64,000 bases of DNA, taken from the NCBI GenBank assembly GCA_963765105.1, contig CAVXUW010000004.1, forward strand, positions 434,001 to 498,000, in the 5' to 3' direction. The notes under the pieces are model-generated. The model saw only the letters and a program-made list of their open reading frames with translations, had not been told where the DNA came from and searched no databases. The translations under genes and the position numbers were made by a program. Origin of the DNA: CALMEC01 sp963765105 (GTDB taxonomy: Bacteria; Actinomycetota; Thermoleophilia; Miltoncostaeales; Miltoncostaeaceae). Below, piece after piece: positions 25,083 through 34,185 of the stretch (position 1 is the stretch's first letter; every line of letters begins with the position of its first letter).

Positions 25083-25937
25083 TCAGCCGCTCGTCGCCCC
25101 CGCTGCGGCGCGGACGTAAGCGTCGACCTCGTCACGGAAGGCCTGAATCACGCGCTTGGTGTGCGGACCGACCGTGCCGTCGCCAACCTGGCGATCGTCG
25201 ACCCGTGTGATCGGCAGGACACCCCGCGTCGTTCCCGTGAGAAATGCCTCCGGCGCATTGGCGAACTCGGTCACCGTGATGTTGCGCAGTTCGACCGGCA
25301 GCACTCCCCGGGCAACGTCGAGGACCCTCTTGAGGGTAACGCTCTCCAGCACCCCCTCGCGTGCGGTCACCAACACGCCGTCGGCGGTGACGATGGCCAG
25401 TCCCGAGCGGGCGCCTTCGGAGATCACCTCGCCGTCGTGGTAGAGCACCTCGATCGCCCCGGCCGCGGCCATGCGCGGGATCTCCTTGACCGCGATCAAA
25501 TAGTCGGTCGTCTTTGCGGTCGGCAGCTCGCGCACATTCTGATGGGTGATGACCTTCACACCGGTTTGGTAATGCTCCTCATTCGGCATGGTCACCGCAA
25601 TCGGCACCATGAGAAGATTTGGCTCGGTCGGCGTGAAGGCATCCGGTGAGTAGCCCCCCGTCAGGACGATCTGAATTCCCTCGTTGCGGAGATCATTCGC
25701 AGTGATGAGCTGCCCGACGAGACTCCGCACTTCCGCCTCGGGCCAGCGTCCGTTCAGACCGAGCAACTCGCGGGACCGGGCCAGGCGGGTCATGTGGTCG
25801 TCGTAGAAGAGAGGAACTCCATCGACGAGCCGAAAAAAGTCGAAGGCTCCGAATCCGCGCCGCAACCCGAGGTCGCTGATGTGGACGGTTGCCTCGGCTT
25901 CCGGGACAAGCTCCCCGTTCACGATGACGCTCCACAT
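25083..25937 (-). CDS. Class IV aminotransferase (BCAT/D-amino acid transaminase/PabC family)
   Basis: 284 residues from ATG 25937. Fold-type IV PLP enzyme: ISDLGLRRGFGAFDFFRL at the N-terminus, catalytic Lys in PTAKTTDYL, VISEGARSGLAIV contacting PLP, and FLTGTTRGVLPI near the end. The fold is clear; the substrate is not. The close position to the Phe/Tyr genes makes an aromatic amino acid possible, but the branched-chain and PabC groups fit equally. Confidence 0.85.
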   Translation of the reverse strand: MWSVIVNGELVPEAEATVHISDLGLRRGFGAFDFFRLVDGVPLFYDDHMTRLARSRELLGLNGRWPEAEVRSLVGQLITANDLRNEGIQIVLTGGYSPDAFTPTEPNLLMVPIAVTMPNEEHYQTGVKVITHQNVRELPTAKTTDYLIAVKEIPRMAAAGAIEVLYHDGEVISEGARSGLAIVTADGVLVTAREGVLESVTLKRVLDVARGVLPVELRNITVTEFANAPEAFLTGTTRGVLPITRVDDRQVGDGTVGPHTKRVIQAFRDEVDAYVRAAAGATSG

Positions 25938-26082
25938 GACGTGAACGCTACGCCTCGAACAGCCAGTGGGCGGGTTACCAGCTGCGAGTCCCCGGCGGCG
26001 TTGCTTCACGATGCGGACGGAGACTTCGACCGATGGCGCCAATCCGTGATCGTCCCGAGTGTTCCCGAACGTGTCGCGACTT

Positions 26083-27165
26083 CTAATTCGCGGCGAACTG
26101 GTGGAGCATGCTGCTGTCGGGGTCGGCCTCCCCCCAAAAGGCGGCCTGTGCCGTGCGGCCGCCGAACCGGTACGCCGACGCGACCGGAAAGGTCATGGGA
26201 TCCCACACCCCGATGTCGCGCAGCTCCGCGCCACCGGGGCCGTCCGACAGCACCAGGTGACTTCTGGCAGGGCCAATGAAGTGACCAAGGTGGGTCGTGA
26301 GTGACGCGACCGCGACGGGGTGTTGCCCCGGGGACAGTGCCGTGTACTCGCGGGGAGCCAGGGCAACGTCCAGTTCCTGAATCGCGGTCGCCAGTTCGTC
26401 AGGGCGCCTGCGATCGATGACCCGCGTGGCCGTGACGTAGCCTCGCGTGAGGATCGGGTGGCGGGTCTGTGCACCGGCCACGACCTCAATCTCGAACGTC
26501 TGTCCCTCGAGCCCGCCGGGCCGCAACGGCGTGAAGCGTCCGTGATCGGAACCGAAGTCAGGCCAGACTTCTGGGGTGAGTAGGCGGTCGAGAGTGACAT
26601 CGACATCCGCGACGACGACCGGTTGGTAGACCTTCCATCGCAGTTCGTCAGGGGACGTCGCGGGCGGGCTGAGCGGACCGAGTCGCGCCGAACGCATGCG
26701 ATCCTCTGGCCGATAGGAATCGCGCGCCGCACGATCACGGAAAACGATGCCCCATCCACGTCGCCCGGGCTCGGCGTATCCGGAGGAGAACCAGTCACCA
26801 AGGAGGCGATCGGCCCCCGCGAAGAGATCGTCACGAGTCAGGCGACCCATGCGACCACGGCGACTGAGCCGGGCGGAGCCGAACGCTCGGTGAAACGCCG
26901 GGAGGTCGTGAAGACCAAGACGGCGTCGACCCGTGCGATGCCACCGCGTGGTGAGGACGGAAAATGCCAGGCGGAGGTCGTCGACGCTGCGCTCATCCGG
27001 TCTGCGCGCGTAATACGAGGCGTTCAGAAAGTCGGTTACCCACGGTGCTGCAGTGGGTGCGGCGATCGAGGTGCCGGCCATCCGTATGAATCTGACCGTC
27101 CGTCGCAGCATTCCCTCGGCGAGCGCAGTGGGCTCGTTGGATGGTGCTGAGTCTGCGGGACACAT
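26083..27165 (-). CDS. Conserved hypothetical protein (360 aa)
   Basis: 360 residues. The ATG at 27165 has GGTGAGGAGGAAGAG directly upstream, an excellent ribosome site; a far longer open frame continues upstream but is antisense to the adenosine deaminase gene. Basic N-terminal half with oxygenase-like phrases (WVTDFLNASYYARRP; HDLPAFHRAFGSARL), then a C-terminal beta-rich half (ELRWKVYQPVVVADVDVTLD) resembling a SRPBCC/DUF-type module. No named family recognised, no membrane segment. Confidence 0.6.
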   Translation of the reverse strand: MCPADSAPSNEPTALAEGMLRRTVRFIRMAGTSIAAPTAAPWVTDFLNASYYARRPDERSVDDLRLAFSVLTTRWHRTGRRRLGLHDLPAFHRAFGSARLSRRGRMGRLTRDDLFAGADRLLGDWFSSGYAEPGRRGWGIVFRDRAARDSYRPEDRMRSARLGPLSPPATSPDELRWKVYQPVVVADVDVTLDRLLTPEVWPDFGSDHGRFTPLRPGGLEGQTFEIEVVAGAQTRHPILTRGYVTATRVIDRRRPDELATAIQELDVALAPREYTALSPGQHPVAVASLTTHLGHFIGPARSHLVLSDGPGGAELRDIGVWDPMTFPVASAYRFGGRTAQAAFWGEADPDSSMLHQFAAN

Positions 27166-27285
27166 CTCTTCCTCCTCACCAGTCACGGTACGCCCGTTGC
27201 CGCCGTGGGTGGGGGACATCCGCACCAGTTGATGCGCACTGTCGACGGTGTCGGCATCGATTGTGCGGAAAGCCCATAGGCTGTC

Positions 27286-28290
27286 GTGGTGACCGCTTAT
27301 CGGTACCCCAAAATCGAACTGCACGTACATCTGGAAGGCACCGTTCGGGCGCCGACGCTCCTCGAGATCGCGCACAGAAACGACTTCCCCCTGCCGGCCG
27401 GCACCGTGGAGGAGCTTGCCGGCCTGTACGAGTTTCGGGACTTCGCCCACTTCATCGAGATCTGGATTCTCACGACCAACGCGCTCCAAACCGCCGAGGA
27501 CTTTCACCAAGTTGTCGTGGACTACGCGGCGGAGGCAGCCACGTTTGGTTGCGTCTACATCGAAGGGATCTTCTCGCCGGCCGAGCGCGTCCAAAAGGGT
27601 ATTTCGTGGGATGAACTCTTCAGTGGCTATTGCGACGGCGCGCAGGCCGCACGCGAACAGCACGGCGTCGAAGTCCGTCTCACGCCCGACATCTATCGCG
27701 GCTGCCCAGAGGATCTCGCGATCGAACTCGTCCAGACCGCCGCTCGCTACCGTGACCGCGGCGTCGTTGGTGTGGGTCTCGGTGGACTCGAGGCTCAGTT
27801 CCCGCCCGAGCTCTATGAGCACCCCTTTGCCGTGGCGCGCGATCTGGGCCTGGCGTCGGTACCGCACGCCGGTGAGGTCGCGGGAGCAGAATCGGTTCGC
27901 GGCGCCTTGGAATCGCTCGGGGCTCACCGAATCCGACACGGAATCCGAGCCGTCGACGACATGGGGCTCGTGGAGGAGCTGGTCGGTCGTGGGACCGTAC
28001 TCGACGTGTGCCCCATCTCGAATCTCCGTACCGGCGTCGTGGCAAGCCTCGCCGACCACCCCCTGCCGCGCCTGCTTGACGCCGGCGTCGTGTGCTCCAT
28101 CTCCACTGACGACCCCGCAATGTTCGACACCGATCTCGGGCGAGAGCACGATGCCGCCCGATCACTTGGAGTCACCCCGCGCGATGCTTATCTGGCCGGT
28201 CTTTCCGGAGCGCTGTGCGACGACGCCACCCGCCGGCAATTGGAGGGCATCGGCAACGCCTTCGACTGGGAGGGGATCGCCGCCGGCTAA
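27286..28290 (+). CDS. add: Adenosine deaminase family protein
   Basis: 334 residues. Amidohydrolase fold with the zinc ligands in order: ELHVHLEG, SVPHAGEVAG, HRIRHGIR and SISTDDPAMFD. It deaminates adenosine or a related 6-aminopurine; adenine or aminodeoxyfutalosine cannot be excluded from motifs. Start is one of two adjacent GTG codons (27286, 27289) with CATAGG about 10 bp upstream, so likely leaderless. Its end overlaps the end of phhA by 4 bp, convergent. Confidence 0.88.
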   Translation: MVTAYRYPKIELHVHLEGTVRAPTLLEIAHRNDFPLPAGTVEELAGLYEFRDFAHFIEIWILTTNALQTAEDFHQVVVDYAAEAATFGCVYIEGIFSPAERVQKGISWDELFSGYCDGAQAAREQHGVEVRLTPDIYRGCPEDLAIELVQTAARYRDRGVVGVGLGGLEAQFPPELYEHPFAVARDLGLASVPHAGEVAGAESVRGALESLGAHRIRHGIRAVDDMGLVEELVGRGTVLDVCPISNLRTGVVASLADHPLPRLLDAGVVCSISTDDPAMFDTDLGREHDAARSLGVTPRDAYLAGLSGALCDDATRRQLEGIGNAFDWEGIAAG

Positions 28291-29162
28291 GCGTCGGTCG
28301 ACGTGCCGAAACGCGCGAACCACAGGTTCAGCTTCGACGCCATCTCCTCGATGCTCGGGGCCGCAAAAAGCACCGGTTGGTACTGGGTGATGTCGTACTC
28401 GGTGCGACCCATCTCGTGCAGGTCGAACGGTCGGATCTCGGCGCCACGGAAGGTCTCGATCTCCCCGAACGACGAGAGGAGCCCCGCGCCGTAGCAGCGC
28501 AGCTCATCGCGCTCGTACACCACCCCAAACTCGAGGGTGAACCAGAAGACGCGACTGAAGATCTCGAGCTCCTCGACCGTTCGTGCCCGCAGCGATGCCT
28601 GACCGGACGCATGGTGGAGGTCGGCAAACGTGGGGTGAGCAAGAAGGGCGCAATGCCCCGCCACCTCGTGGACGATGTCGGGTTCCGGCGTGTAGAACGG
28701 CACGGAGGTGTGGCGCATGTACTGAGTGGAGAGAAAGCAACGATCGGCGAGCGCGCCGTAGAAACGATCGGTGGGCACCAAGCCCGGAACGGGCTCAACA
28801 CGAAAGCCGGTGAGCTGGCCGAGGCGTGCGGAGACCTCGCGCAGCTGGGGAACACGGTCGGTGGGAAGGTCAAGTGCGGCGGCCCCGGCCAGAGCAACGG
28901 CCGACGCGTAGCGCTCGCGTTTGACGCCCAGCTCGGTCACGACCGTTCCCCACAATGCGTGCTCAGCCTCGGAGTACTCGACGTCCGGGACCGGGTCACC
29001 CGATCGGTAGCTCATGCCGGTCTGCGCGATCGCCTCGCGACGTGATCGGTACTCCGCGTCGGACACTCCGGGGTGATCCGCCGGAAGCGCAGTACTCCGA
29101 AAGAACGGCTGCTCTTGCCATCGTGGTGATCCTCCACGTACGAATACCGTGCCTCGAAACAT
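28287..29162 (-). CDS. phhA: Phenylalanine 4-monooxygenase
   Basis: 291 residues. Pterin- and iron-dependent hydroxylase converting phenylalanine to tyrosine. Iron ligands in DIVHEVAGHCALL (two His) and FTLEFGVV (Glu) are intact; GLVPTDRFYGALADRCFLSTQYMRH is the substrate/pterin loop. Standard length for the bacterial enzyme, no regulatory ACT domain. It is divergent from the AsnC-type regulator at 29291 and is the entry point of the degradation cluster to its right. A pterin carbinolamine dehydratase is not visible nearby. Confidence 0.93.
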   Translation of the reverse strand: MFRGTVFVRGGSPRWQEQPFFRSTALPADHPGVSDAEYRSRREAIAQTGMSYRSGDPVPDVEYSEAEHALWGTVVTELGVKRERYASAVALAGAAALDLPTDRVPQLREVSARLGQLTGFRVEPVPGLVPTDRFYGALADRCFLSTQYMRHTSVPFYTPEPDIVHEVAGHCALLAHPTFADLHHASGQASLRARTVEELEIFSRVFWFTLEFGVVYERDELRCYGAGLLSSFGEIETFRGAEIRPFDLHEMGRTEYDITQYQPVLFAAPSIEEMASKLNLWFARFGTSTDA

Positions 29163-29216
29163 TCCCGCCTTACACGTCGGAGATCAAGCATCTTCGCGCT
29201 TCACTAGGCATTCTGT

Positions 29217-29245
29217 TTGACGCAGGGCATCTCAGCATGCATTGT
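29217..29245 (+). promoter_or_regulatory. Promoter for the AsnC-acyl-CoA synthetase-FAH operon
   Basis: TTGACG (29217-29222), 17-bp spacer, CATTGT (29240-29245), about 45 bp before the AsnC-family start, in the phhA/AsnC divergent intergenic region. Confidence 0.45.
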
Positions 29246-29290
29246 GTCGACAACGCGGCGACGCCACACCCCCTGGCTGGACACTCTGAG

Positions 29291-29758
29291 ATGACCCTCG
29301 ATCACATCGACCGACAGATCGTCACGCAGCTGCTGGTCGACGGTCGCGTGCCGGTTGCCGAGCTGGCCACCCGGGCAGGCATCTCCCGCGCCACCGCTTA
29401 CACACGCCTTCAGCGCCTGCGTGACGACGGCGTCATTCGCGGGGTGCATGCCGATGTCGATCCGTCGAAGTTGGGTTATCCGTTGGAGGCCATCATCCTC
29501 GGCAACGTCGAACAGACGAGCTGGCGGGCGGTGCGTCGGCGCCTTTTGAAGCTCCCCGGTGTGGAGCGACTGGCGCTCACAAGCGGCGGCCACGACTTCG
29601 TGCTAATCGTCCGTGCGGCCGACCTGGCCGGCCTCCGCGACCTCGTTTTGTTGAAGCTCCACGACATGCCCGAGGTGCGCACCACCCAGACGATGCTCGT
29701 GCTCGACGACGTCAGCCTCCCTTTCCCGGCAATGACTCCAGTGACGGCAACGGGATGA
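29291..29758 (+). CDS. Lrp/AsnC family transcriptional regulator
   Basis: 155 residues. N-terminal HTH (DHIDRQIVTQLLVDGRVPVAELATRAGISRATAYTRL, residues 3-38) and a C-terminal RAM/AsnC ligand domain (LGYPLEAIILGNVE; VLIVRAADLAGLRDLV). These regulators bind amino acids. Divergent from phhA and first in a coupled operon with the acyl-CoA synthetase (ATGA overlap), so it probably controls phenylalanine/tyrosine degradation. A frame extending upstream overlaps phhA antisense and is rejected. Confidence 0.88.
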   Translation: MTLDHIDRQIVTQLLVDGRVPVAELATRAGISRATAYTRLQRLRDDGVIRGVHADVDPSKLGYPLEAIILGNVEQTSWRAVRRRLLKLPGVERLALTSGGHDFVLIVRAADLAGLRDLVLLKLHDMPEVRTTQTMLVLDDVSLPFPAMTPVTATG

Positions 29759-31674
29759 CACCGTACGTATGGAGTCCTCCCCCCGAGGTCGTCGCAACGG
29801 CCAACACGACCCGATTCGCCGCGGCGCACGATTGTGCCGATCATGCGGAGCTCCTCGCACGATCCATCGCCGAACCCGAGTGGTTTTGGGACGCCGTAGT
29901 TCGCTGGCTCGAACTCGACTTTCGCACGCCGTACCGTGCCGTGCTCGATGACCGAGAGGGAATTGCCCGCACCCGCTGGTTCGTGGGCGGCACACTGAAT
30001 CTGGCGTGGAGTTGCGTGGGACGCTCGGTGGCCACACGCGCCGATCAGCCCGCGGTGATCGCCGAGCGCGAGGATGGACAGATCGCCCATCGCACCTACG
30101 CCGAGCTGGCCGACGACATCGCACGTATCGCCGGCGGCCTTCGCGCCCACGGAATCGTTCCCGGCGACCGCGTCGGGCTGGCCATGCCGATGTCGGTGGA
30201 GGCGGTGACAGCCCTTTATGCGATCGCGTGGTGCGGTGCCGCGGTGGTGCCGATCTTCTCCGGCTTCTCGGCCCCGGCGATGGCGGCCCGGCTCGTCGAT
30301 TCCGGAGCCGTCGCCGTCATTGTGGCCGACGCCACCCTGCGCCGTGGTCGTGTCGTTCCCATCGCGGCAACCGTCGCTGACGCGGTCGCGGCGGCGCCAA
30401 CGGTGCGTACGACGATCGTTCACCGCTATCTCCACCCCGAGACTCCGGCGCCTCCGGGCACAGTCGATTGGGCCGACCTCCTCGGTGCGCCCGCCGAGCC
30501 GGAGTGGGTCGACTCGGAACACCCGGTGATGATTGCCTACACCTCGGGGACCACCGGGCAGCCGAAGGGTGCCGTGCACGTCCATGGAGGACTCCTGGTG
30601 AAACTCGCTCAGGAGGTGCACTTCCAGGCCAACCTGACGGCCGGTGAGCGGCTGTGCTGGATGACCGACATGGGCTGGATCATGGGTCCGTGGGCAACGA
30701 TTGGCACGCACGCCAACGGCGGCACGCTCGTGGTGTACGACGGCGCACCCGATTGCCCAACAGTCGCGCGCACGCTGGGAATGGTTGAGCGTCATCAGCT
30801 GGCCTTCCTGGGGGTCTCGCCGACGCTCGTCCGGGCTCTGCGTGCACGCGGCTCTGCGGCGTACGACGGGATCGATCTTTCGTCGTTGCGGGCGTTCGGC
30901 TCCACCGGTGAGCCGTGGAACGACGAGCCCTACCTCTGGTTGTTGAACGACGTCGGAGCCGGACGTGCCCCCATCATCAACATCTCGGGCGGTACCGAGG
31001 TGGGCGCTTGCTTTCTGTCCTGTGACGTGACGCTGCCAATGAAGCCGTCCTCGCTGGGACGCCCCTCACTCGGAATGGCCGTCGACGTCTGGGATGAGAA
31101 CGGCGCGCCCATCCGGGAGGAACGCGGCGAGCTGGTATGCACGAAACCCTGGCCGGGGATGACCCGCAGCATCTGGGGTGATGACGACCGCTTCATCGAG
31201 AGCTACTGGTCACGGTGGCCCGACGTGTGGACCCACGGTGACTGGGCGACCGTCGACGGCGACGGAGAGTGGTTCCTGCACGGCCGGTCCGACGACACCC
31301 TCAACATCGCCGGCAAACGCATCGGCCCCGCCGAATACGAGTCCGCGCTGGTGAGTCATCCCGCCGTGGTCGAGGCGTGCGCCGCCGGCATCCCGCACGA
31401 GCTGAAAGGGGAAACCGCCTGGTGTTTCGTCGTGCTCGACGACGGACACGTCGGAGACGACACACTGCGTGCCGAGCTGATCGCTCTCGTGGAGACGGCG
31501 CTGGGTGGTGCGTTTCGCCCGGGGGCTCTGCGCTTCACCACTGCGCTGCCCAAGACCCGTTCGGCCAAGATCGTCCGCAGAGCGGTTCGCGCCATCCTCA
31601 TTGGCGACGACCCCGGCGACCTCTCAACGCTTGAAGATCCCGCCGCGCTCGATGCCGTGCGTGAGGCCTACTGA
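29755..31674 (+). CDS. AMP-dependent acyl-CoA synthetase, probably acetoacetate-CoA ligase
   Basis: 639 residues. ANL superfamily: P-loop YTSGTTGQPKGAVH, aromatic motif GSTGEPWN, hinge region ending TLNIAGKRIGPAEYE, and the catalytic Lys in LPKTRSAKIVRRAVRA. Length and N-terminal cap match acetyl-/acetoacetyl-CoA synthetases. Placed directly before fumarylacetoacetase, whose products are fumarate and acetoacetate, so activation of acetoacetate is the obvious role; acetate or propionate remain possible. The Lys context resembles known lysine-acetylation sites of this family. Confidence 0.82.
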   Translation: MTPYVWSPPPEVVATANTTRFAAAHDCADHAELLARSIAEPEWFWDAVVRWLELDFRTPYRAVLDDREGIARTRWFVGGTLNLAWSCVGRSVATRADQPAVIAEREDGQIAHRTYAELADDIARIAGGLRAHGIVPGDRVGLAMPMSVEAVTALYAIAWCGAAVVPIFSGFSAPAMAARLVDSGAVAVIVADATLRRGRVVPIAATVADAVAAAPTVRTTIVHRYLHPETPAPPGTVDWADLLGAPAEPEWVDSEHPVMIAYTSGTTGQPKGAVHVHGGLLVKLAQEVHFQANLTAGERLCWMTDMGWIMGPWATIGTHANGGTLVVYDGAPDCPTVARTLGMVERHQLAFLGVSPTLVRALRARGSAAYDGIDLSSLRAFGSTGEPWNDEPYLWLLNDVGAGRAPIINISGGTEVGACFLSCDVTLPMKPSSLGRPSLGMAVDVWDENGAPIREERGELVCTKPWPGMTRSIWGDDDRFIESYWSRWPDVWTHGDWATVDGDGEWFLHGRSDDTLNIAGKRIGPAEYESALVSHPAVVEACAAGIPHELKGETAWCFVVLDDGHVGDDTLRAELIALVETALGGAFRPGALRFTTALPKTRSAKIVRRAVRAILIGDDPGDLSTLEDPAALDAVREAY

Positions 31675-32498
31675 TGCGGCTGGTCACCGCCGTTGCCCCC
31701 GATGGGACAGAACGTGTTGGCGAGCTCGAGGGCGAGTTCGTGTTCGCGCTCGCGGCGCCATCGATGATCGACTGGCTTCAGGGCACCGGGCGGGGACGCA
31801 CCGGAGAGCAGTGGGCTCTCAGCGAGGTCACACTGCGTGCGCCGATTCCGCAACCGCCGAGCGTGCGCGACTTCTACGCCTTCGAGGGCCATGTCGCCGC
31901 GGGATGGCGCCGCCGTGAACAACCCATCCCGAACTACTGGTACCAGGTGCCGGTGTTCTACTTCTCCAACCCGGCATCGATCCACGCACCGGATGAACCG
32001 GTGACGCGGCCGAGCACGACCGCGAAGCTGGACTTCGAGCTGGAGATCGCTGCCGTCATCGGCGTCCACGGCGGTATCGCCGGGTTCACGCTGATGAACG
32101 ACTGGAGCGCCCGCGACGTGCAGCGCGAGGAGATGGCCGTGCTGCTCGGGCCCGCAAAAGGGAAGGACTTCGCGACGAGCCTCGGCCCGTGGCTCGTAAC
32201 ACCCGATGAGCTGCCGTTCACCGCCGGCGTGCTCAACATCGAGGGGTGGGTGAGCGTCAACGGCGAGGAAATCGGCCGGGGCCGCACCGCCGACATGCAC
32301 TACACGTGGGACGCGCTCCTCACCCATGCCGCCCGCGACACGCGCCTGGTCGCCGGTGACGTCATCGGCTCGGGCACCCTCAACCGCGGCTGCCTTCTGG
32401 AGCTGGGAACGCTGCCCGGCGACCGGTGGCTCGAACCCGGCGACACCGTCACCATCGGCGCCGATGGACTCGGCGAGCTGACAACACAGATCACCTAA
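31674..32498 (+). CDS. Fumarylacetoacetate hydrolase family protein
   Basis: 274 residues. FAH catalytic domain: SVRDFYAFEGH, FYFSNPASIHAPDEPV, metal-binding LDFELEIAAVIG and FTLMNDWSARDVQREEM, then GSGTLNRGCLLELG. In this setting it should cleave fumarylacetoacetate to fumarate and acetoacetate, the last step of homogentisate degradation. The start overlaps the synthetase stop (TGATG). Paralogous FAH-family hydrolases with other substrates exist, but the context supports the assignment. Confidence 0.87.
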   Translation: MRLVTAVAPDGTERVGELEGEFVFALAAPSMIDWLQGTGRGRTGEQWALSEVTLRAPIPQPPSVRDFYAFEGHVAAGWRRREQPIPNYWYQVPVFYFSNPASIHAPDEPVTRPSTTAKLDFELEIAAVIGVHGGIAGFTLMNDWSARDVQREEMAVLLGPAKGKDFATSLGPWLVTPDELPFTAGVLNIEGWVSVNGEEIGRGRTADMHYTWDALLTHAARDTRLVAGDVIGSGTLNRGCLLELGTLPGDRWLEPGDTVTIGADGLGELTTQIT

Positions 32499-32941
32499 CT
32501 CGCTTCGACCACGGGGCGCTCGAAGAGGGTGGAGAGGATGATCTGCGTCTCGGTGGCCCGCACACCGGGCGTGTCGCGGATTCGCTCCAATGTCTCCTCG
32601 AGGTGGCTTGTGTCGGCGGCCTGGACGAGCAGGATGGCGCTCACTTGACCGGCGACGGTGTAGGCCGCGGCCACCTCGGCATGCGGAGCAACCGCGGCGC
32701 GCACCTCGGCGGCCGACATTCGCCCCTCGCACAGCAGCGAGACCACGCCCCGGGTGGGCCAGCCCATCGCGGCGGGGTCGATGACCGCCGAGTAGCCGCG
32801 AATCACCCCCGATGCCTCGAGTCGATCGACGCGACGCTTGACCGCGGGGGCCGACAGGCCCACCTCCAAGCCGACCTCGGTGAAGCTCTTCCGGGCGTTC
32901 TCTCGAAGCGACGCAACGATTCCGCGGTCAATATCGTCCAT
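32495..32941 (-). CDS. Lrp/AsnC family transcriptional regulator
   Basis: 148 residues. HTH (DIDRGIVASLRENARKSF then GLSAPAVKRRVDRLEASGVI) and a RAM domain (WPTRGVVSLLCEG; ILLVQAADTSHLEETLE). Divergent from hppD across a 104-bp intergenic region holding a candidate operator; convergent with FAH, overlapping by 4 bp. Second AsnC regulator of the cluster, likely controlling hppD-hmgA. Confidence 0.88.
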   Translation of the reverse strand: MDDIDRGIVASLRENARKSFTEVGLEVGLSAPAVKRRVDRLEASGVIRGYSAVIDPAAMGWPTRGVVSLLCEGRMSAAEVRAAVAPHAEVAAAYTVAGQVSAILLVQAADTSHLEETLERIRDTPGVRATETQIILSTLFERPVVEAS

Positions 32942-32967
32942 TTCGGCCTATTCTTACCCTTCCGCAC

Positions 32968-32978
32968 AACGAATCGTT
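32968..32978. promoter_or_regulatory. Candidate AsnC-type operator between regulator and hppD
   Basis: AACGAATCGTT, an 11-bp inverted repeat with one central base, lies 26 bp from the regulator start and 67 bp from hppD. A half-site-like TAGTCGTTA occurs downstream near 33009-33016. Placement suits shared control of the divergent genes. Confidence 0.35.
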
Positions 32979-33045
32979 ATTGCACTGTGGTTCTGAGCGA
33001 CGATGATAGTCGTTACTCGCCCAGACGACGACAAAGGGATAGAAC

Positions 33046-34176
33046 ATGGGTCAGCACCGAGGCACTGCCACTGCTCCCGCACCGGTCGAACCGACCGATG
33101 AGATGCCGCTGCTGGGCATCGATCACGTGGAGCTGTACGTGGGCAACGCCGCGCAGGCGGCGTTCTATTACGCCCACGCCTTCGGCTTTCGGCCGGTTGC
33201 CTACGCGGGCTTGGAGACCGGCTCGCGTGACCGTGTCTCTCATGTACTCGCCCACGGCGACGTGCGACTCGTGCTGACCGGGGCACTGCGACCCGATGGC
33301 GAGGTGGCACGCCACGTCGCCCGCCACGGTGACGGCGCCAAGGTCATCGCCCTCACCGTCCCCGACGCGGAGAAGGCCTACCGCACCTCGATCGCCAAGG
33401 GCGCGCGCGCGATAGCCGAACCCCACGAGATCTCCGATGAGCATGGCGTCGCCCGCCTCGCGAGCATCCTCACCTACGGCGAGACCATCCACACCTTCGT
33501 GGAGCGCGGCGACTACGCCGGCCCGTTCCTGCCGGGCTTCATCGCCGTGGAGGGCGGCGCGGACGCCGGCCTGTTTGGCGCCATCGACCACATCGTCGGC
33601 AACGTCGAGCTGGGCGCGATGGACGAATGGGTGTCGTTCTACGAGCGAGTGATGGGTTTTACCGAGCTGCTTCACTTCAGCGACGACGACATCTCCACCG
33701 AGTACTCGGCGCTCATGAGCAAGGTCGTCTCTGGCGGTAACGGGCGTATCAAGTTCCCCATCAACGAACCCGCCGAGGGCGCGCGCAAGTCACAGATCGA
33801 GGAGTACCTCGAGTACCACGGCGGCCCCGGCGTTCAGCACATCGCCATCGACACCACCGACATCGTGGGTACCGTTCGTGAGCTGGCGTCTCGGGGCGTG
33901 CGGTTCTTGCGCACTCCCGACACCTACTACGACGAGCTGCCCGAGCGGGTCGAGGCCATTCGCGACTCAATCGATGAGCTTCGCGAATTGGGCATCCTGG
34001 CCGACCGCGACGACGAGGGGTATCTGCTGCAGATCTTCACCCGACCCGTCGGCGACCGACCGACGGTGTTCTTCGAGATCATCGAACGCCATGGCTCACG
34101 CGGCTTCGGCGCCGGGAACTTCAAGGCCCTGTTCGAGGCCATCGAACGTGAGCAGGCCCTTCGCGGCAACCTTTAA
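33046..34176 (+). CDS. hppD: 4-hydroxyphenylpyruvate dioxygenase
   Basis: 376 residues. Two VOC modules; iron ligands in FGAIDHIVGNV (His), GPGVQHIAIDT (His) and TVFFEIIERHG (Glu). Also the typical IKFPINEPAEGARKSQIEEY and GLQ-like C-terminal GAGNFKALFEAIEREQ gate helix. Converts 4-hydroxyphenylpyruvate to homogentisate. Start ATG has AAAGGG 6 nt upstream. Followed 9 bp later by hmgA, so they form an operon. Confidence 0.95.
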   Translation: MGQHRGTATAPAPVEPTDEMPLLGIDHVELYVGNAAQAAFYYAHAFGFRPVAYAGLETGSRDRVSHVLAHGDVRLVLTGALRPDGEVARHVARHGDGAKVIALTVPDAEKAYRTSIAKGARAIAEPHEISDEHGVARLASILTYGETIHTFVERGDYAGPFLPGFIAVEGGADAGLFGAIDHIVGNVELGAMDEWVSFYERVMGFTELLHFSDDDISTEYSALMSKVVSGGNGRIKFPINEPAEGARKSQIEEYLEYHGGPGVQHIAIDTTDIVGTVRELASRGVRFLRTPDTYYDELPERVEAIRDSIDELRELGILADRDDEGYLLQIFTRPVGDRPTVFFEIIERHGSRGFGAGNFKALFEAIEREQALRGNL

Positions 34177-34185
34177 GGAGGAGAC

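Noticed and set aside
26083..28149. A single 688-codon minus-strand frame.
   Set aside because: Only the last 360 codons have protein character and a ribosome site at 27165; the upstream part is antisense to the adenosine deaminase gene.
27286..28290. Adenosine deaminase as the deaminase of the futalosine menaquinone pathway.
   Set aside because: Motifs alone do not separate it and no mqn genes are in the window.
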